Source: Pseudomonas sp. PA27(2017) (lineage in GTDB: Bacteria > Pseudomonadota > Gammaproteobacteria > Pseudomonadales > Pseudomonadaceae). Taken from it: a stretch of 64,000 nt of DNA. The position numbers and the translations under genes are program-made. Location of the stretch: assembly GCF_001945445.1 (NCBI RefSeq), contig NZ_MSXW01000026.1, positions 331,937-395,936 of the forward strand, in the 5' to 3' direction. Below are positions 12,283 through 21,403 of the stretch, piece by piece; position 1 is the stretch's first letter; the number at the start of each line of letters is the position of its first letter. The notes under the pieces were generated by a model that worked only from the letters and a program-made list of their open reading frames with translations, was not told the origin of the DNA and ran no database searches.

Positions 12283-12936
12283 CTAGGCGCTCTCGCCCCC
12301 TTGCGCCAGCCCGCGCAGCACCAGGTCGGAAATGAAGCCCAGCCAGTTGTGCTTTTCGCTCGGCGAGGCCAGCGCGTCATCGAGAAAGCAGCTCAGGGTG
12401 TGCAGGTTCGAGTTATAGAAGTAGCAGAGCGAGGCGATCATCAGATACACGTGGCGGATGTCGATGTCCTCACGAAACAGTCCCTGTTCCTGCCCCGCCC
12501 TGACGATCGGTTCGAGCATCCCCACCGCCGTCCCGGACAACGCCCGCAGGTTGCTCGACTTGCGCGCATGCACGCCCTGCAACAGGTTTTCAGTACCCAG
12601 GATGGTGATGAACTCGGGGTGCTTGAGGTAGTAACTCCAGGTGAAGCCGACCAGATCGCGGATCGCCTGCCGGGGTTGCGCCAGATCGAAGCGCTGGCGC
12701 GCCTCGGCGCGGTTGAACTGGGCGTAGATATGCTCCAGCACGCTGACGAACAGTTCGTCCTTGCTGCCGAAGTAGTAATAGATCATCCGCTCGTTGCACT
12801 GCGCCTGGCTGGCGATCTGCTCGGTACGCGCCCCAGCGTAGCCCTGGCGACTGAACACCTTGACCGCTGCCTTGAGAATCGCCGTGCGCGTGCGGTCTGC
12901 CTGAGCAGCTCGGGTACCAGGCCCAGGCTTTTGCAT
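12283..12936 (-). CDS. nicS: TetR-family repressor NicS
   Basis: 217 residues from the ATG at 12936; an in-frame ATG at 12978 would add 14 residues that do not look like TetR sequence. The N-terminal helix-turn-helix reads RTAILKAAVKVFSRQGYAGA ... QIASQAQCNERMIYYYFGSK. In P. putida NicS represses the nicAB operon and responds to nicotinate and 6-hydroxynicotinate. It converges on nicB with only 15 bases between the stop codons. Confidence 0.88.
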   Translation of the reverse strand: MQKPGPGTRAAQADRTRTAILKAAVKVFSRQGYAGARTEQIASQAQCNERMIYYYFGSKDELFVSVLEHIYAQFNRAEARQRFDLAQPRQAIRDLVGFTWSYYLKHPEFITILGTENLLQGVHARKSSNLRALSGTAVGMLEPIVRAGQEQGLFREDIDIRHVYLMIASLCYFYNSNLHTLSCFLDDALASPSEKHNWLGFISDLVLRGLAQGGESA

Positions 12937-13421
12937 GATGAATTCCACTGACAGAGACGTTGCCGAAGTATGGAGCATCGAAGGCTCGATACCAATTGCC
13001 TAGCGCCGTCAAAAGCCTGCTGGCCGTTGCTGCACGACCAGTTTCCAGGCAATGGCCCCATGCCGCTGTCGAAACGTGACAACACGCCGGCCCACGTGAA
13101 AAGGCGATGACCGAACGGGTTGCCGATTTCGCCAGGAACGCTCACGCCCTGGCCAAGCGCGGCACATGGCGGGGCAACGCCATGCTCAGGAGCCCACCAA
13201 GGCAGCGGAGATCGTCACCCACTTCACGCTAACCCCAGCGTCCCTGCTGGCACGCGTATAAATTACTTACCAAATTATTGTTACGTTATAACAAATTGAA
13301 GATATAAAGCGGCCCGTTCAATGCCGGTAGCCGAGTTGGCGAGTGAACAAAGATTCACGCCACGCGCTCGCCATCACTTCACAGGCCGCAACCCGCCCCA
13401 TTCGAGCCTTCAGGAGCTTTC
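12937..13421. other. Intergenic region nicS-TonB receptor
   Basis: About 480 bases between divergent genes. Apart from the Zur-like box at 13279-13293 and an AT-rich promoter stretch around it, nothing could be identified. A 40-codon open frame from about 13107 has no recognisable similarity. Confidence 0.5.
13279..13293. promoter_or_regulatory. Zur-like operator
   Basis: TGTTACGTTATAACA matches 13 of 15 bases of the gammaproteobacterial Zur consensus TGTTATAWTATAACA, with both mismatches in one half-site, and lies in an AT-rich stretch 128 bases before the receptor start. This suggests zinc-dependent repression of the downstream receptor. It is inferred from consensus similarity. Confidence 0.5.
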
Positions 13422-15482
13422 ATGAAAAACGCCTCGGTCTCCCTCGCCGTTCTGACTGCGCTGGTTACCCCCGATCTCTATGCCAATCAATCAGGCAACT
13501 CCACGATTACCCTGGGCGAGGTGCGCATCTCGCAAAAGGAAAGTACGCAGTTGCGTACCGAAAATATCCTTACCTCCGTCGACGTCATGGGCGGTGATCA
13601 GGTAGAGGACAAGAACGTGATGAACAGCTGGCAGTTACTGGGACAGATGCCCGGCATCCAGCTGACCGAAACCGGCCAAGGCGCCGAATCCGGAAAGGCG
13701 ACTTTTCGTGCCTTCAATGGCGAAGGCTACATCAACGCGATCAAAGTGCTGATCGATGGCATTCCAAGTAACGTCAACAGCGGTAATCAGCGCTTCATCG
13801 ACATGATCTTTCCCCTCGATATCGAGTACATCGAGGTCGTGCGTGGCACCAACGACCCACGCTACGGCTTGCATAACATTGGCGGGAACATCAACTATGC
13901 CACCCGCCAGGGTGGTAACTACACCGATAGCCGTCTGACCTATGGCAGCTTCAACACCCGTGAAGTGCAGCTGGCCATCGGCCACGAAGAAGGCAACTTC
14001 GCACAGAACTACCTGCTGGCCAAACAGGACTCCGATGGCTCACGTGACCACAGCAACTCCAACAAGTATTCGTTGGGTGGCAAATGGTTCATCAGTAATG
14101 ACCAGCAGACGTTTCGCATCGGCACCATCGCCCGGCTCTACCATCACCAGGCAGACGAAGGTGGCTACCTCACCCGAGACGAGCTGCGCGCCAGTCGTAC
14201 CGATTCGCCGGCCAAGAATGCCAACGACCGTAGTGACCGTGACATGAAGCACCTGAGTCTGCATATGGACTGGCAGCTCGATGAGGACATGGTTCTTAGC
14301 AACAAGCTCTACTACAACAGCTACAACGATGACCGCTCGATTACCTTCACCAGCTATCGGCCTGGTAATGCACCTCGCCAGCGGCGCTTCTGGGACGAAC
14401 AGCAGCGAGGCGTGCTGAGCAATCTGACCTGGCGCAGCAACGATGTGGTCACGCTCGATGGCGGTATCAACTACGAAGAGCAGGACAATGCCTACGAGCG
14501 CAAACGCTTCACGTATACCGTGCCAACCGATTTCGACGCTGCGCCAGCGCGCATCCAGAATGACGATCACTACACGCTGCGCAATCTGGGGGGATACGTT
14601 CAGGCAGTCGTGCAGCCGACCGATGCGCTGAAAATCATCCCCGCCATGCGCGTAGACAAGTTCAGTGGCCATACCAAGGCCTTCGATGGCAACTCGGTGG
14701 CGAAAGGCTCGTTGCAGGACTATGGCTGGATCGAGCAGCCTAAACTCAGCGTGGTCTACAGCGTCAACCCGGACATCGACATCTATGCGAACTGGGGCCG
14801 CACTTTTCAGATCCTCACAGGAAGCACCAGCCCAGCCTATTTGATCAATGGCGCCTCCTCGTACTCCCCCTCCATCAATACGGGTAAAGAGGTGGGTGTG
14901 AAATTGCGCCCCTTCACCGGCACGCAGGCACGCGTCGCGGTATGGCAACAGGACGCCACAGACGAAGTGTCGAACATGCCAGCCACCGGCACGACCGAAG
15001 GGCTGGGAGAAACACGCCGCCGGGGCATCGATATGCAATTCACCGCACAACTCGATGACCACTGGACCGTCTGGGGTTCGCACGCCATTCAGCAGGCCAA
15101 GGTGATCAAGGCATTCAATGCCGATGGCGAGTCGCTGGCAGGCAAAGAGGTGTTCTCCACGCCCCGCTACATCAGCAACCTTGGATTCGACTATCGCCTC
15201 GACGATGACTGGCGCTTCGGTATGCAGGCCCGCGCTCAAGGTGATTACTACATCGAGACGACCAACGAGGCCGGCAAGTACGGTGGTTTTGCGCTGCTAG
15301 ACGCCAATGTCAGTTATCGCGTGAGCGCCGCGACGAGTATCGACTTGCAGGTCAAGAACCTGACCGACCGCCAGTATGAATACGTCTGGTACGACAACTT
15401 TTTCTGGGGTGGTGATGACCAGGCAATGTTCTCACCAGCCGCCGGACGCGCAGCTTACGTCTCGCTCAACGTGAAGCTTTGA
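13422..15482 (+). CDS. TonB-dependent outer membrane receptor
   Basis: 686 residues with a signal peptide ending near DLYA/NQ, a plug domain (SWQLLGQMPGIQLTETGQGA; DIEYIEVVRGTNDPRYG) and a C-terminal beta-barrel ending in Asn-Val-Lys-Leu. The start has a clear CAGGAG site. The plug resembles metal-chelate receptors of the FecA type. The putative Zur box upstream hints at zinc or a zincophore as substrate, but the ligand cannot be read from the sequence. It converges on the corrinoid-type ABC operon (permease stop at 15608), and a terminator follows its stop. Confidence 0.88.
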   Translation: MKNASVSLAVLTALVTPDLYANQSGNSTITLGEVRISQKESTQLRTENILTSVDVMGGDQVEDKNVMNSWQLLGQMPGIQLTETGQGAESGKATFRAFNGEGYINAIKVLIDGIPSNVNSGNQRFIDMIFPLDIEYIEVVRGTNDPRYGLHNIGGNINYATRQGGNYTDSRLTYGSFNTREVQLAIGHEEGNFAQNYLLAKQDSDGSRDHSNSNKYSLGGKWFISNDQQTFRIGTIARLYHHQADEGGYLTRDELRASRTDSPAKNANDRSDRDMKHLSLHMDWQLDEDMVLSNKLYYNSYNDDRSITFTSYRPGNAPRQRRFWDEQQRGVLSNLTWRSNDVVTLDGGINYEEQDNAYERKRFTYTVPTDFDAAPARIQNDDHYTLRNLGGYVQAVVQPTDALKIIPAMRVDKFSGHTKAFDGNSVAKGSLQDYGWIEQPKLSVVYSVNPDIDIYANWGRTFQILTGSTSPAYLINGASSYSPSINTGKEVGVKLRPFTGTQARVAVWQQDATDEVSNMPATGTTEGLGETRRRGIDMQFTAQLDDHWTVWGSHAIQQAKVIKAFNADGESLAGKEVFSTPRYISNLGFDYRLDDDWRFGMQARAQGDYYIETTNEAGKYGGFALLDANVSYRVSAATSIDLQVKNLTDRQYEYVWYDNFFWGGDDQAMFSPAAGRAAYVSLNVKL

Positions 15483-15503
15483 AACCCTGTTGTGGCACAT
15501 GCG

Positions 15504-15526
15504 AGCCAGGGTCAACCCTGGCTTTT
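15504..15526 (+). terminator. Rho-independent terminator of the TonB receptor gene
   Basis: Perfect 9-base stem AGCCAGGGT-CA-ACCCTGGCT followed by four T residues, 22 bases after the receptor stop codon. Confidence 0.75.
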
Positions 15527-15607
15527 CCATTTGCCTGCCGCCTGCATCGCTCAAGCTCCGAGCCTTGGCTTGGCGACGCCATCCCGTGAGAAGCCCAAGC
15601 CACAGAT

Positions 15608-16630
15608 TTACTCACTGCGCTTTAGCATCAGCATAAAGAACAAGCCGCCTAGTGCTGCCGTCGCGATACCGATAGGCAGATCTTCCGGCGCGATCAGCGT
15701 TCTCGCGGCCACATCGACCCAGATCAGAAACAAGCCGCCGAGCAGCGCAGAGACCGGCAACAGCCGGCGGTGTTCGGCACCTACCAACGCGCGGGCCATA
15801 TGCGGCACCATCAAGCCCACGAAACCGATGGCTCCGGAGAGCGACACCAGCACTCCTGTCAGCAACGAGGTGCAAACGAAGGCCTGCAGGCGCAGGTGTT
15901 TGCCACTGAAACCCAGGCTAATGGCGGTCTGCTCACCGCTCATCAAGGCATTCAGCCCCCTGGCCATGACCAGCAGTGCGGCGAGGCCAAGCACTACGCA
16001 GACTCCAGGTAGCCAGATCACGTCCCAGCGTGCAGCCCCCAGCCCACCCAGCATCCAGAAAACCACTGAAGCGGCAGCATGATGATCGCCTGTATAAAGC
16101 AGCAGGTTGACCAACGCCATCAGCACGAAAGACACCGCGACTCCGGCTAACACCAATCGATCGCTTTCCAGCCGACCACTACGTCGTGCGACGGCGAGCA
16201 CCAACAACATGCTGCCGGCTGCACCGATAAAGGCTGCCAGTGGCAAACTGAAAACACCGATGAATTCGCCCAGGTACATCACGACCAGCACCGCACCCAG
16301 CGCCGCACCGGAGCTGACACCCAGCAAATGGGGATCTGCAAGCGGGTTTCGGGTCACCGCCTGCAGCGCAGTACCTACCAGAGCCAGACCGGCGCCGACA
16401 AGCGCCCCCAGCAGAACCCGTGGTGCGCGAATCATCCAGACGATCTGTTCCTGGCTGCGGCTCCATTCACCGGCATCGGCGAAGCCAAGTTGCTTACCGA
16501 GAATCCCCCAGACATTGCCGATGGGTACCGCTGCCGGGCCGAAAGCCAACGCCGTAACGCAGGAAAACAGCAGGCAAGCCAGCAGGCCCAAAATCAGCCG
16601 GCGATAGGCTGCAGCGCTACGAACAGGCAT
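15608..16630 (-). CDS. FecCD/BtuC-family ABC transporter permease
   Basis: 340 residues with about nine hydrophobic helices and family motifs NPLADPHLLGVSSGAALGA, LAGVAVSF and GFVGLMVPHMAR, typical of inner-membrane permeases for siderophores, heme or vitamin B12. It is the last gene of a riboswitch-controlled operon, and its ATG shares one base with the binding-protein stop. Family membership is certain; the substrate is inferred from the cobalamin riboswitch. Confidence 0.92.
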   Translation of the reverse strand: MPVRSAAAYRRLILGLLACLLFSCVTALAFGPAAVPIGNVWGILGKQLGFADAGEWSRSQEQIVWMIRAPRVLLGALVGAGLALVGTALQAVTRNPLADPHLLGVSSGAALGAVLVVMYLGEFIGVFSLPLAAFIGAAGSMLLVLAVARRSGRLESDRLVLAGVAVSFVLMALVNLLLYTGDHHAAASVVFWMLGGLGAARWDVIWLPGVCVVLGLAALLVMARGLNALMSGEQTAISLGFSGKHLRLQAFVCTSLLTGVLVSLSGAIGFVGLMVPHMARALVGAEHRRLLPVSALLGGLFLIWVDVAARTLIAPEDLPIGIATAALGGLFFMLMLKRSE

Positions 16631-17598
16631 TACCGCGGCCCATCCTGGACAAGTTGCGGATGAAGCCCCGCCGCCAGCTTTTCGATAGCCAGCGCGTTCT
16701 GCACGGAAGGTGTGGCTTCCAGATAGGTCAGCACGATAAAGCGCTGCTCCCTGATGGCACGCACGTCCTGCAACGCTGGCTGCTGGAGCAGGAAGTCGCG
16801 CTTCTGCTGCCAGGTGCGTGGACCATAGTCGACGATCACGATTACTTCAGGGTCGCGCTCGACCACGCTTTCCCAGTTCACCTGGGTCCAGCTGGCTGCC
16901 ACGTCAGCCATGATGTTATGGCCGCCGGCGGCATCCATGAGCGCCTGGGGCATGCCTAGCCGTCCGGAGGTGGTCGGCCGGTCTTCGCCGCTGTCGTAAA
17001 GAAATACCCGAGGCTTTTCGCTCGTCTGGCTAACGCTGTCGCTCACCGATTCGATCCGCGCGCGCAGCTTCGCCACCACATCTTCGGCCTCGGCCTGCAC
17101 GGAGAAGATTTCGCCCAGGTTGAGCAGGTCACGGTACAAGTCTTCCAGGCTCGCGCGCCGCTGCGCCATGATCCGCGAGCACGATTCGCTCAGTTCGTAC
17201 ACGGGAATCCCGAACGGTTGCAACGTCGCAGGCGTTACCGGCCCGCCGACGCGCATGCCGTAACTCCAGCCGGCGAAGAACAGATCCGCATTGGCATCGA
17301 GGAGCGTTTCGAGGGATGGATACCGGCTGGCCAACTGCGGCACATTCGCCAGTTCCTCGAGCACCCAGGGCTCGCGGGGCTTGCTGTCACCAAAGCCGGT
17401 ATAGCCGACGATCCGATCACGCAGCCCAAGACTCAGCAGCATGCTGGCGAGGCTGATGTCATGGACCACCACACGCTGGGGTGGCCGGTCGAAGGTCACC
17501 TGCCGATCACAGCTTCGCACCGTGACCGGATAATCCACGGCGCCGGCAGCGAGAGCGTTCAGGGTCAGCAGGCCGCCGACCAGTACGTACTTGATCAT
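16630..17598 (-). CDS. Periplasmic binding protein of a BtuF/FepB-type ABC transporter
   Basis: 322 residues with a signal peptide ending ALAAGA. It has cluster A-type substrate-binding-protein features: an N-terminal lobe with RVVVHDISLASMLLSLGL, LETLLDANADLFFAGW, a long linker helix, and a C-terminal lobe with VERDPEVIVIVDYG. It delivers the substrate from the TonB receptor to the permease. It overlaps the ATPase gene by four bases. Given the cobalamin riboswitch, corrinoid or a cobalt/zinc chelate are the likeliest ligands. Confidence 0.88.
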   Translation of the reverse strand: MIKYVLVGGLLTLNALAAGAVDYPVTVRSCDRQVTFDRPPQRVVVHDISLASMLLSLGLRDRIVGYTGFGDSKPREPWVLEELANVPQLASRYPSLETLLDANADLFFAGWSYGMRVGGPVTPATLQPFGIPVYELSESCSRIMAQRRASLEDLYRDLLNLGEIFSVQAEAEDVVAKLRARIESVSDSVSQTSEKPRVFLYDSGEDRPTTSGRLGMPQALMDAAGGHNIMADVAASWTQVNWESVVERDPEVIVIVDYGPRTWQQKRDFLLQQPALQDVRAIREQRFIVLTYLEATPSVQNALAIEKLAAGLHPQLVQDGPR

Positions 17599-18380
17599 GG
17601 TTGGGTTATCCAGGTTATTCGCGGGTAAGCGTGCAGGGGATGGCTGTCGACCAAGGCCCTCACCCCAAAGACCTCGTGCAGCAACTCGCCCGTCAGCACC
17701 GCTGACGGAGCGCCGCTGGTTACCAGTCGGCCCTGATCGATCACGTACAGGCGGTCGCAGAAGGCCGCGGCTAGATTCAGGTCATGAAAGCTGGCCAGCG
17801 TACTCAGCCTCAGGCGGCGCAGATGTTGCAGCAACTCCAACTGATAACGCGGGTCCAGGTGATTGGTGGGCTCGTCCAAAATCAGCAACCCGGGTTGCTG
17901 AACCAGCGCACGCGCCAGTAGCACTCGCTGCTTTTCGCCACCCGAGAGCCTGGCAAAGGCATGATCCGCCCGGCCCCCAAGCCCAACCTGACGCAGCGCC
18001 TCGGCCACCAGCGTTGCGTCTTCGCGGCTATCGCCGTCCAGCAGCGCCTTGTGTGGTGTGCGTCCCATGGCGGCGATGTCACCTGCTGTCAGGCCGAATT
18101 CCTGGGGAAACTCTTGCAGCACGACGGCTATGCGCTGTGCCGACCAGCGTGGCGAGCGCCGCCACAGATCCTCCCCATCGAGTTGCAGATGGCCGCACGC
18201 CGGTTGCGTCGACCGATAAGCACAGCGCAACAAACTCGTCTTGCCACTGCCGTTGGGACCGATGAGCCCGACGAACTCTCCCTCCCCCACGTGCAGGCCG
18301 ATATCACGCAGCAGCCAGCGCGGCTCGCGGCTGCGCGTGTCGAGCGCCCAAGACAATCCCTCGATGTTCAATGTCGACAT
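17595..18380 (-). CDS. ATP-binding subunit of a BtuD/FecE-type ABC transporter
   Basis: 261 residues with Walker A GPNGSGKT (about residues 41-48), Q-loop VVLQEFPQEF, signature LSGGEKQR, Walker B LLILDEPTNHLD and switch histidine ASFHDLN. It powers the FecCD-type permease encoded two genes downstream. A stem-loop at 18394-18420 separates it from the receptor gene, 45 bases upstream. Confidence 0.93.
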   Translation of the reverse strand: MSTLNIEGLSWALDTRSREPRWLLRDIGLHVGEGEFVGLIGPNGSGKTSLLRCAYRSTQPACGHLQLDGEDLWRRSPRWSAQRIAVVLQEFPQEFGLTAGDIAAMGRTPHKALLDGDSREDATLVAEALRQVGLGGRADHAFARLSGGEKQRVLLARALVQQPGLLILDEPTNHLDPRYQLELLQHLRRLRLSTLASFHDLNLAAAFCDRLYVIDQGRLVTSGAPSAVLTGELLHEVFGVRALVDSHPLHAYPRITWITQP

Positions 18381-18393
18381 GGTCGTGCTCCGG

Positions 18394-18420
18394 GCTGCAC
18401 CGGTGATGAACCGGTGCAGC
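18394..18420 (-). other. Stem-loop between receptor and ABC genes
   Basis: Perfect 11-base inverted repeat GCTGCACCGGT with a five-base loop, with no T-run, between the receptor stop (18426) and the ATPase start (18380). Probably an RNA processing or stability element that adjusts receptor versus transporter expression. Confidence 0.6.
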
Positions 18421-18425
18421 GCTGG

Positions 18426-20564
18426 CTAGAAGCGATAATCTGCGGTGACGAAGAACGAACGCGGCTCGCCCAGGTACCACTGCCGACCATCGTTGCCGGT
18501 GGTGGTGGCGTACTGGCGGTCGAACAGATTGTTCAGCTGTATGCCCAGAGTCAGGTCAGGCTGGACATGCCAGTCGAAGTTGGCATCGACTACGGTGTAG
18601 CTCGGCACGCGGACGGTGTTGGCATTGTCGCCGTAGCGGCTGTCCACATAGCGTGCACCGGCACCGATGCTGAAACGCTCGGCGAAGTCCTTGCTGAGCC
18701 ACAGGTTGGCAGAACGACGCGGCACGTTGAGTGGCTGATTGCCAGAGAAGTCCCTGCCACCGCTGACGAACTCGTCATACTCGGCGCGTACCCATGAAGC
18801 ATTGGCAGATACCTGCATGTCGTAAAGCAAACGCAGCTCGAGGGTCGCTTCGATCCCGTCGGCGGACTGCTGACCTACCTGTTGCTGAATCCCGGGATTG
18901 AGCGGGTCAGCGCTGAGCAATTTTTTCTTCACGATGTGATAAGCGGCGAGCGTCCACTCGCCATTACCCTCGAGAAATTGCTGTTTGATGCCCACCTCGG
19001 TCTGCTTTGCCGTACTCAGGTCCCATTGCTGCTGTCCTGCGCTAAGGGTCAGCAAGTTGCCTACACCTTCAGTGCTGGTGGCGTACTGACCGTAGAGTGA
19101 CAGGTCATCGGTTACCGCGAACACGAGGCCGGCACGCCAGTTGTTGCCGGTCAGGCTGCGGTCGCTACGGGTGCCGGCGAGCAAGTCATTTCGATCCAGG
19201 TGGACCTGGTCACGGCGTACTCCGGTAATCAGCGCCAGTTGCTCGGTGAGTTGAGTGCGGTTCTCGGCGAACAGTGAGAATTGACGCGCCTGATTGGCCT
19301 CGCGAGAGCGGTAGGGATCATCGCTGATGTAGTTGCCACCGCCTGACTGACCGAGTGGCACGCTGTCGCTCAAGCTATTGCCGAAGTCATGCTTGCGCAC
19401 GAAACGGATGGAGTTGTAGTCACCGCCTAGCACCGTGCGGCTGTCGAGACCAAACAGTGAATGCTGCAGGGTGAACGTCTGACGGTCGCCAATCTGTTCC
19501 TGGGTGTGTTTGATGCTGATGAAGTCACTTCGCTCGATCACATCACCGGGTTGCCACGTGTAGGTCTCTGCGTTGCGCCAACGCCGCTGAGTCTTCAGAA
19601 AATACAGCTGATTGCTCGCCGTCAGGTTTTCACTGATCGTCCAGTCGGTGACCAGCCGCGTCGACTGATCGTTATAGCGAATGGTCGAATCCTCGACGTT
19701 GTAATTGTTGTCGCGCAGGCTCTCGCGCAATCGTCCATTGACCAGAGGGGTTGCGAAGTACCGCATCGGCTCCTGATCACCGTAGTCATGGCTCAGCGTA
19801 AAGCTCAGATCGTCGGTGGCGTCCCAGCGCAGCGCGGCACTGATCGCCGTGCTCGTCGAGTCGCCACGGTCCACCCAGCCATTGCTGGCTTGCTGATTGA
19901 GGTTGAAGCGATAGCTGACGCTGTCGCTCAACGAGCCGCCGCTGTCCAGCGCGGCCTGGCGCCGGTCATCCGAGCCGTAGCCCAGGCGCACACGGTTGCG
20001 CACATCGCCCTCGAATGGCTTCTTCGGCACGACATTGATCACCGCACCAGTGGCCCCTTCGCCGTAGAGCACCGAGGCAGGCCCGCGCAGGATGTCGATG
20101 CGCTCGACCGACCAAGTGTCCACCGGAAAGCTCACCGTACCAGCGCCTACGTACAGTCGATTGCCGTCGAACAACTGCATGGTCGACGCATGGCCGGCGA
20201 AGCCGCGTGCCGACAGTGCTGTGCCGCCGTTACCAGGCGTACCGATGAAGGTGATGCCTGGCGAGCGAGTCACCGCATCTTGCACGGTGGCATTGTTGCG
20301 CTGAAGAACCTGCTCGGCACCGATGCTGGTGACACTTGCCGGTGTTTCCAGGGCGGTCAGCCCCAAACGTGATCCAGACGTCGTCGGCGTATGCAGATCG
20401 GGCTGTGCTTCAGGTTCGGCAGCGCCTGTGATGGCCGTGGAAGGCAGTGCTAGCGCACCGTCATCGTCAGCGGCATGCACCGAAAAGGTCAGCAATACGC
20501 AGGGTGCCAAGCACGCGCGAAGTGAGTTGCCCGAGAGGGCATTGAACAGGGAATTACGGGACAT
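18426..20564 (-). CDS. TonB-dependent siderophore-type receptor under cobalamin riboswitch control
   Basis: 712 residues from the ATG at 20564; the open frame continues upstream into the leader. Signal peptide ending SVHA, then a plug with TPASVTSIGAEQVLQRNNAT, LSARGFAGHASTMQLFDG and RIDILRGPASVLYGEGATGA, and a barrel ending in a C-terminal Phe (SFFVTADYRF). The plug is of the FpvA/FhuA siderophore type, not the short BtuB type. Yet it is the first gene of an operon with BtuFCD-like genes and a cobalamin riboswitch leader. Corrinoid or cobalt-chelate uptake is therefore more likely than iron. Confidence 0.9.
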   Translation of the reverse strand: MSRNSLFNALSGNSLRACLAPCVLLTFSVHAADDDGALALPSTAITGAAEPEAQPDLHTPTTSGSRLGLTALETPASVTSIGAEQVLQRNNATVQDAVTRSPGITFIGTPGNGGTALSARGFAGHASTMQLFDGNRLYVGAGTVSFPVDTWSVERIDILRGPASVLYGEGATGAVINVVPKKPFEGDVRNRVRLGYGSDDRRQAALDSGGSLSDSVSYRFNLNQQASNGWVDRGDSTSTAISAALRWDATDDLSFTLSHDYGDQEPMRYFATPLVNGRLRESLRDNNYNVEDSTIRYNDQSTRLVTDWTISENLTASNQLYFLKTQRRWRNAETYTWQPGDVIERSDFISIKHTQEQIGDRQTFTLQHSLFGLDSRTVLGGDYNSIRFVRKHDFGNSLSDSVPLGQSGGGNYISDDPYRSREANQARQFSLFAENRTQLTEQLALITGVRRDQVHLDRNDLLAGTRSDRSLTGNNWRAGLVFAVTDDLSLYGQYATSTEGVGNLLTLSAGQQQWDLSTAKQTEVGIKQQFLEGNGEWTLAAYHIVKKKLLSADPLNPGIQQQVGQQSADGIEATLELRLLYDMQVSANASWVRAEYDEFVSGGRDFSGNQPLNVPRRSANLWLSKDFAERFSIGAGARYVDSRYGDNANTVRVPSYTVVDANFDWHVQPDLTLGIQLNNLFDRQYATTTGNDGRQWYLGEPRSFFVTADYRF

Positions 20565-20687
20565 ATCGTTCCACTCGAACAGGAATGAGAAAATCCCGGA
20601 GGGAACAACGCATAGGGAATCGCAGGCGCAACTAGCCCGCGGAAACCGGCCTGCGCCCGCCCACCGCGGGTTTGCCAAACGAAGTTA

Positions 20688-20868
20688 CAGGCCGGTCTCC
20701 GGGCTCGCGAGGGTCATGAAGCATTCACCTTCCCATGCCGGAGCACAGTGGTGTATCGAACGCTTCGCTCGCATACCGTTGCGGGGGCAGCGCCGGACTG
20801 ATCACCGAAGTGACGAACCGGCTTCCCGTTTCACCCCATGCACGGCGGCATGGGACACCTGAAACAGG
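20688..20868 (-). ncRNA. Cobalamin (AdoCbl-type) riboswitch
   Basis: On the minus strand the leader carries the conserved cobalamin-riboswitch elements in order: GGTGAAACGGGAAGCCGGT near the 5' end, GCTGCCCCCGCAACGGTA in the core, CACTGTG, GGGAAGG, and GAGCCCGGAGACCGGCC at the 3' end. It ends about 120 bases upstream of the receptor ATG. The interval contains CCCGCGG...CCGCGGG pairing near 20634-20671 that could be the expression platform. Binding of adenosylcobalamin should turn off the receptor/ABC operon. Confidence 0.93.
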
Positions 20869-20875
20869 CGCGCAT

Positions 20876-20890
20876 CTGATCATTGATCAG
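20876..20890. promoter_or_regulatory. Perfect palindrome upstream of the riboswitch
   Basis: CTGATCA-T-TGATCAG is a perfect 7+1+7 inverted repeat immediately 5' of the riboswitch on the transcribed strand, where a promoter or operator is expected. No regulator was identified. Confidence 0.4.
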
Positions 20891-21033
20891 ACTTGAATGT
20901 CCAGCAGGATCGCTGGCTCGCTCGAGTAGGAGCGCGGGCACATGGGCCTCACAAGGCCCACAAGTCATCAGCCGTCTTTCCTCCCTCCCCAGGATGAGAG
21001 GCCTGTAGGCCGACCGCGGCAAGTCGCCGACGG

Positions 21034-21192
21034 TTACAAACCCAGCTCGGTCAGGCCCGGGGGATCATCCGGGCGACGGCCGAGTGGCCAGTGAAACTTG
21101 CGCTCGCTTTCCTTGATGGGCATGTCGTTGCTGCAAGCGATACGGCGGTGCACCGGGCCATCGGCCTCGAACGCCCAGTTTTCGTTGCCGTA
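21034..21192 (-). pseudogene. C-terminal remnant of a DUF1348 (SnoaL-like) protein gene
   Basis: The minus strand encodes 52 residues and a stop: [17 protein letters not shown]..., then [19 protein letters not shown] and a GLTELGL end. This is the highly conserved C-terminus of the DUF1348 nuclear-transport-factor-2-like family, whose members are about 150 residues. Upstream, the frame runs through unrelated codons to a stop at about 21222, so roughly the first 100 residues are missing. It is a truncated relic next to the recombinase gene. Confidence 0.8.
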
Positions 21193-21403
21193 GATACTCT
21201 GTTGTTGATCAAGCGTTTCTCAGGTGGTCTTCACTGAATAGCTCGGATGAGTCGAAAGCCATTGCGAGCCTCAGGCAAGCCCAAGCACCTGTCGGGTACT
21301 TACCCATGACGGCGTACTTATTCTGAGCGATGGTGGCAGGCTAACCGGACGAAAGCGGCACCGACTGAATAACGGCCACGCCTATCATTCGAAAAAAGCA
21401 GCA

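Noticed and set aside
13107..13230. Possible small gene on the plus strand upstream of the TonB receptor
   Set aside because: About 40 codons, no ribosome site, no similarity, and composition like noncoding DNA.
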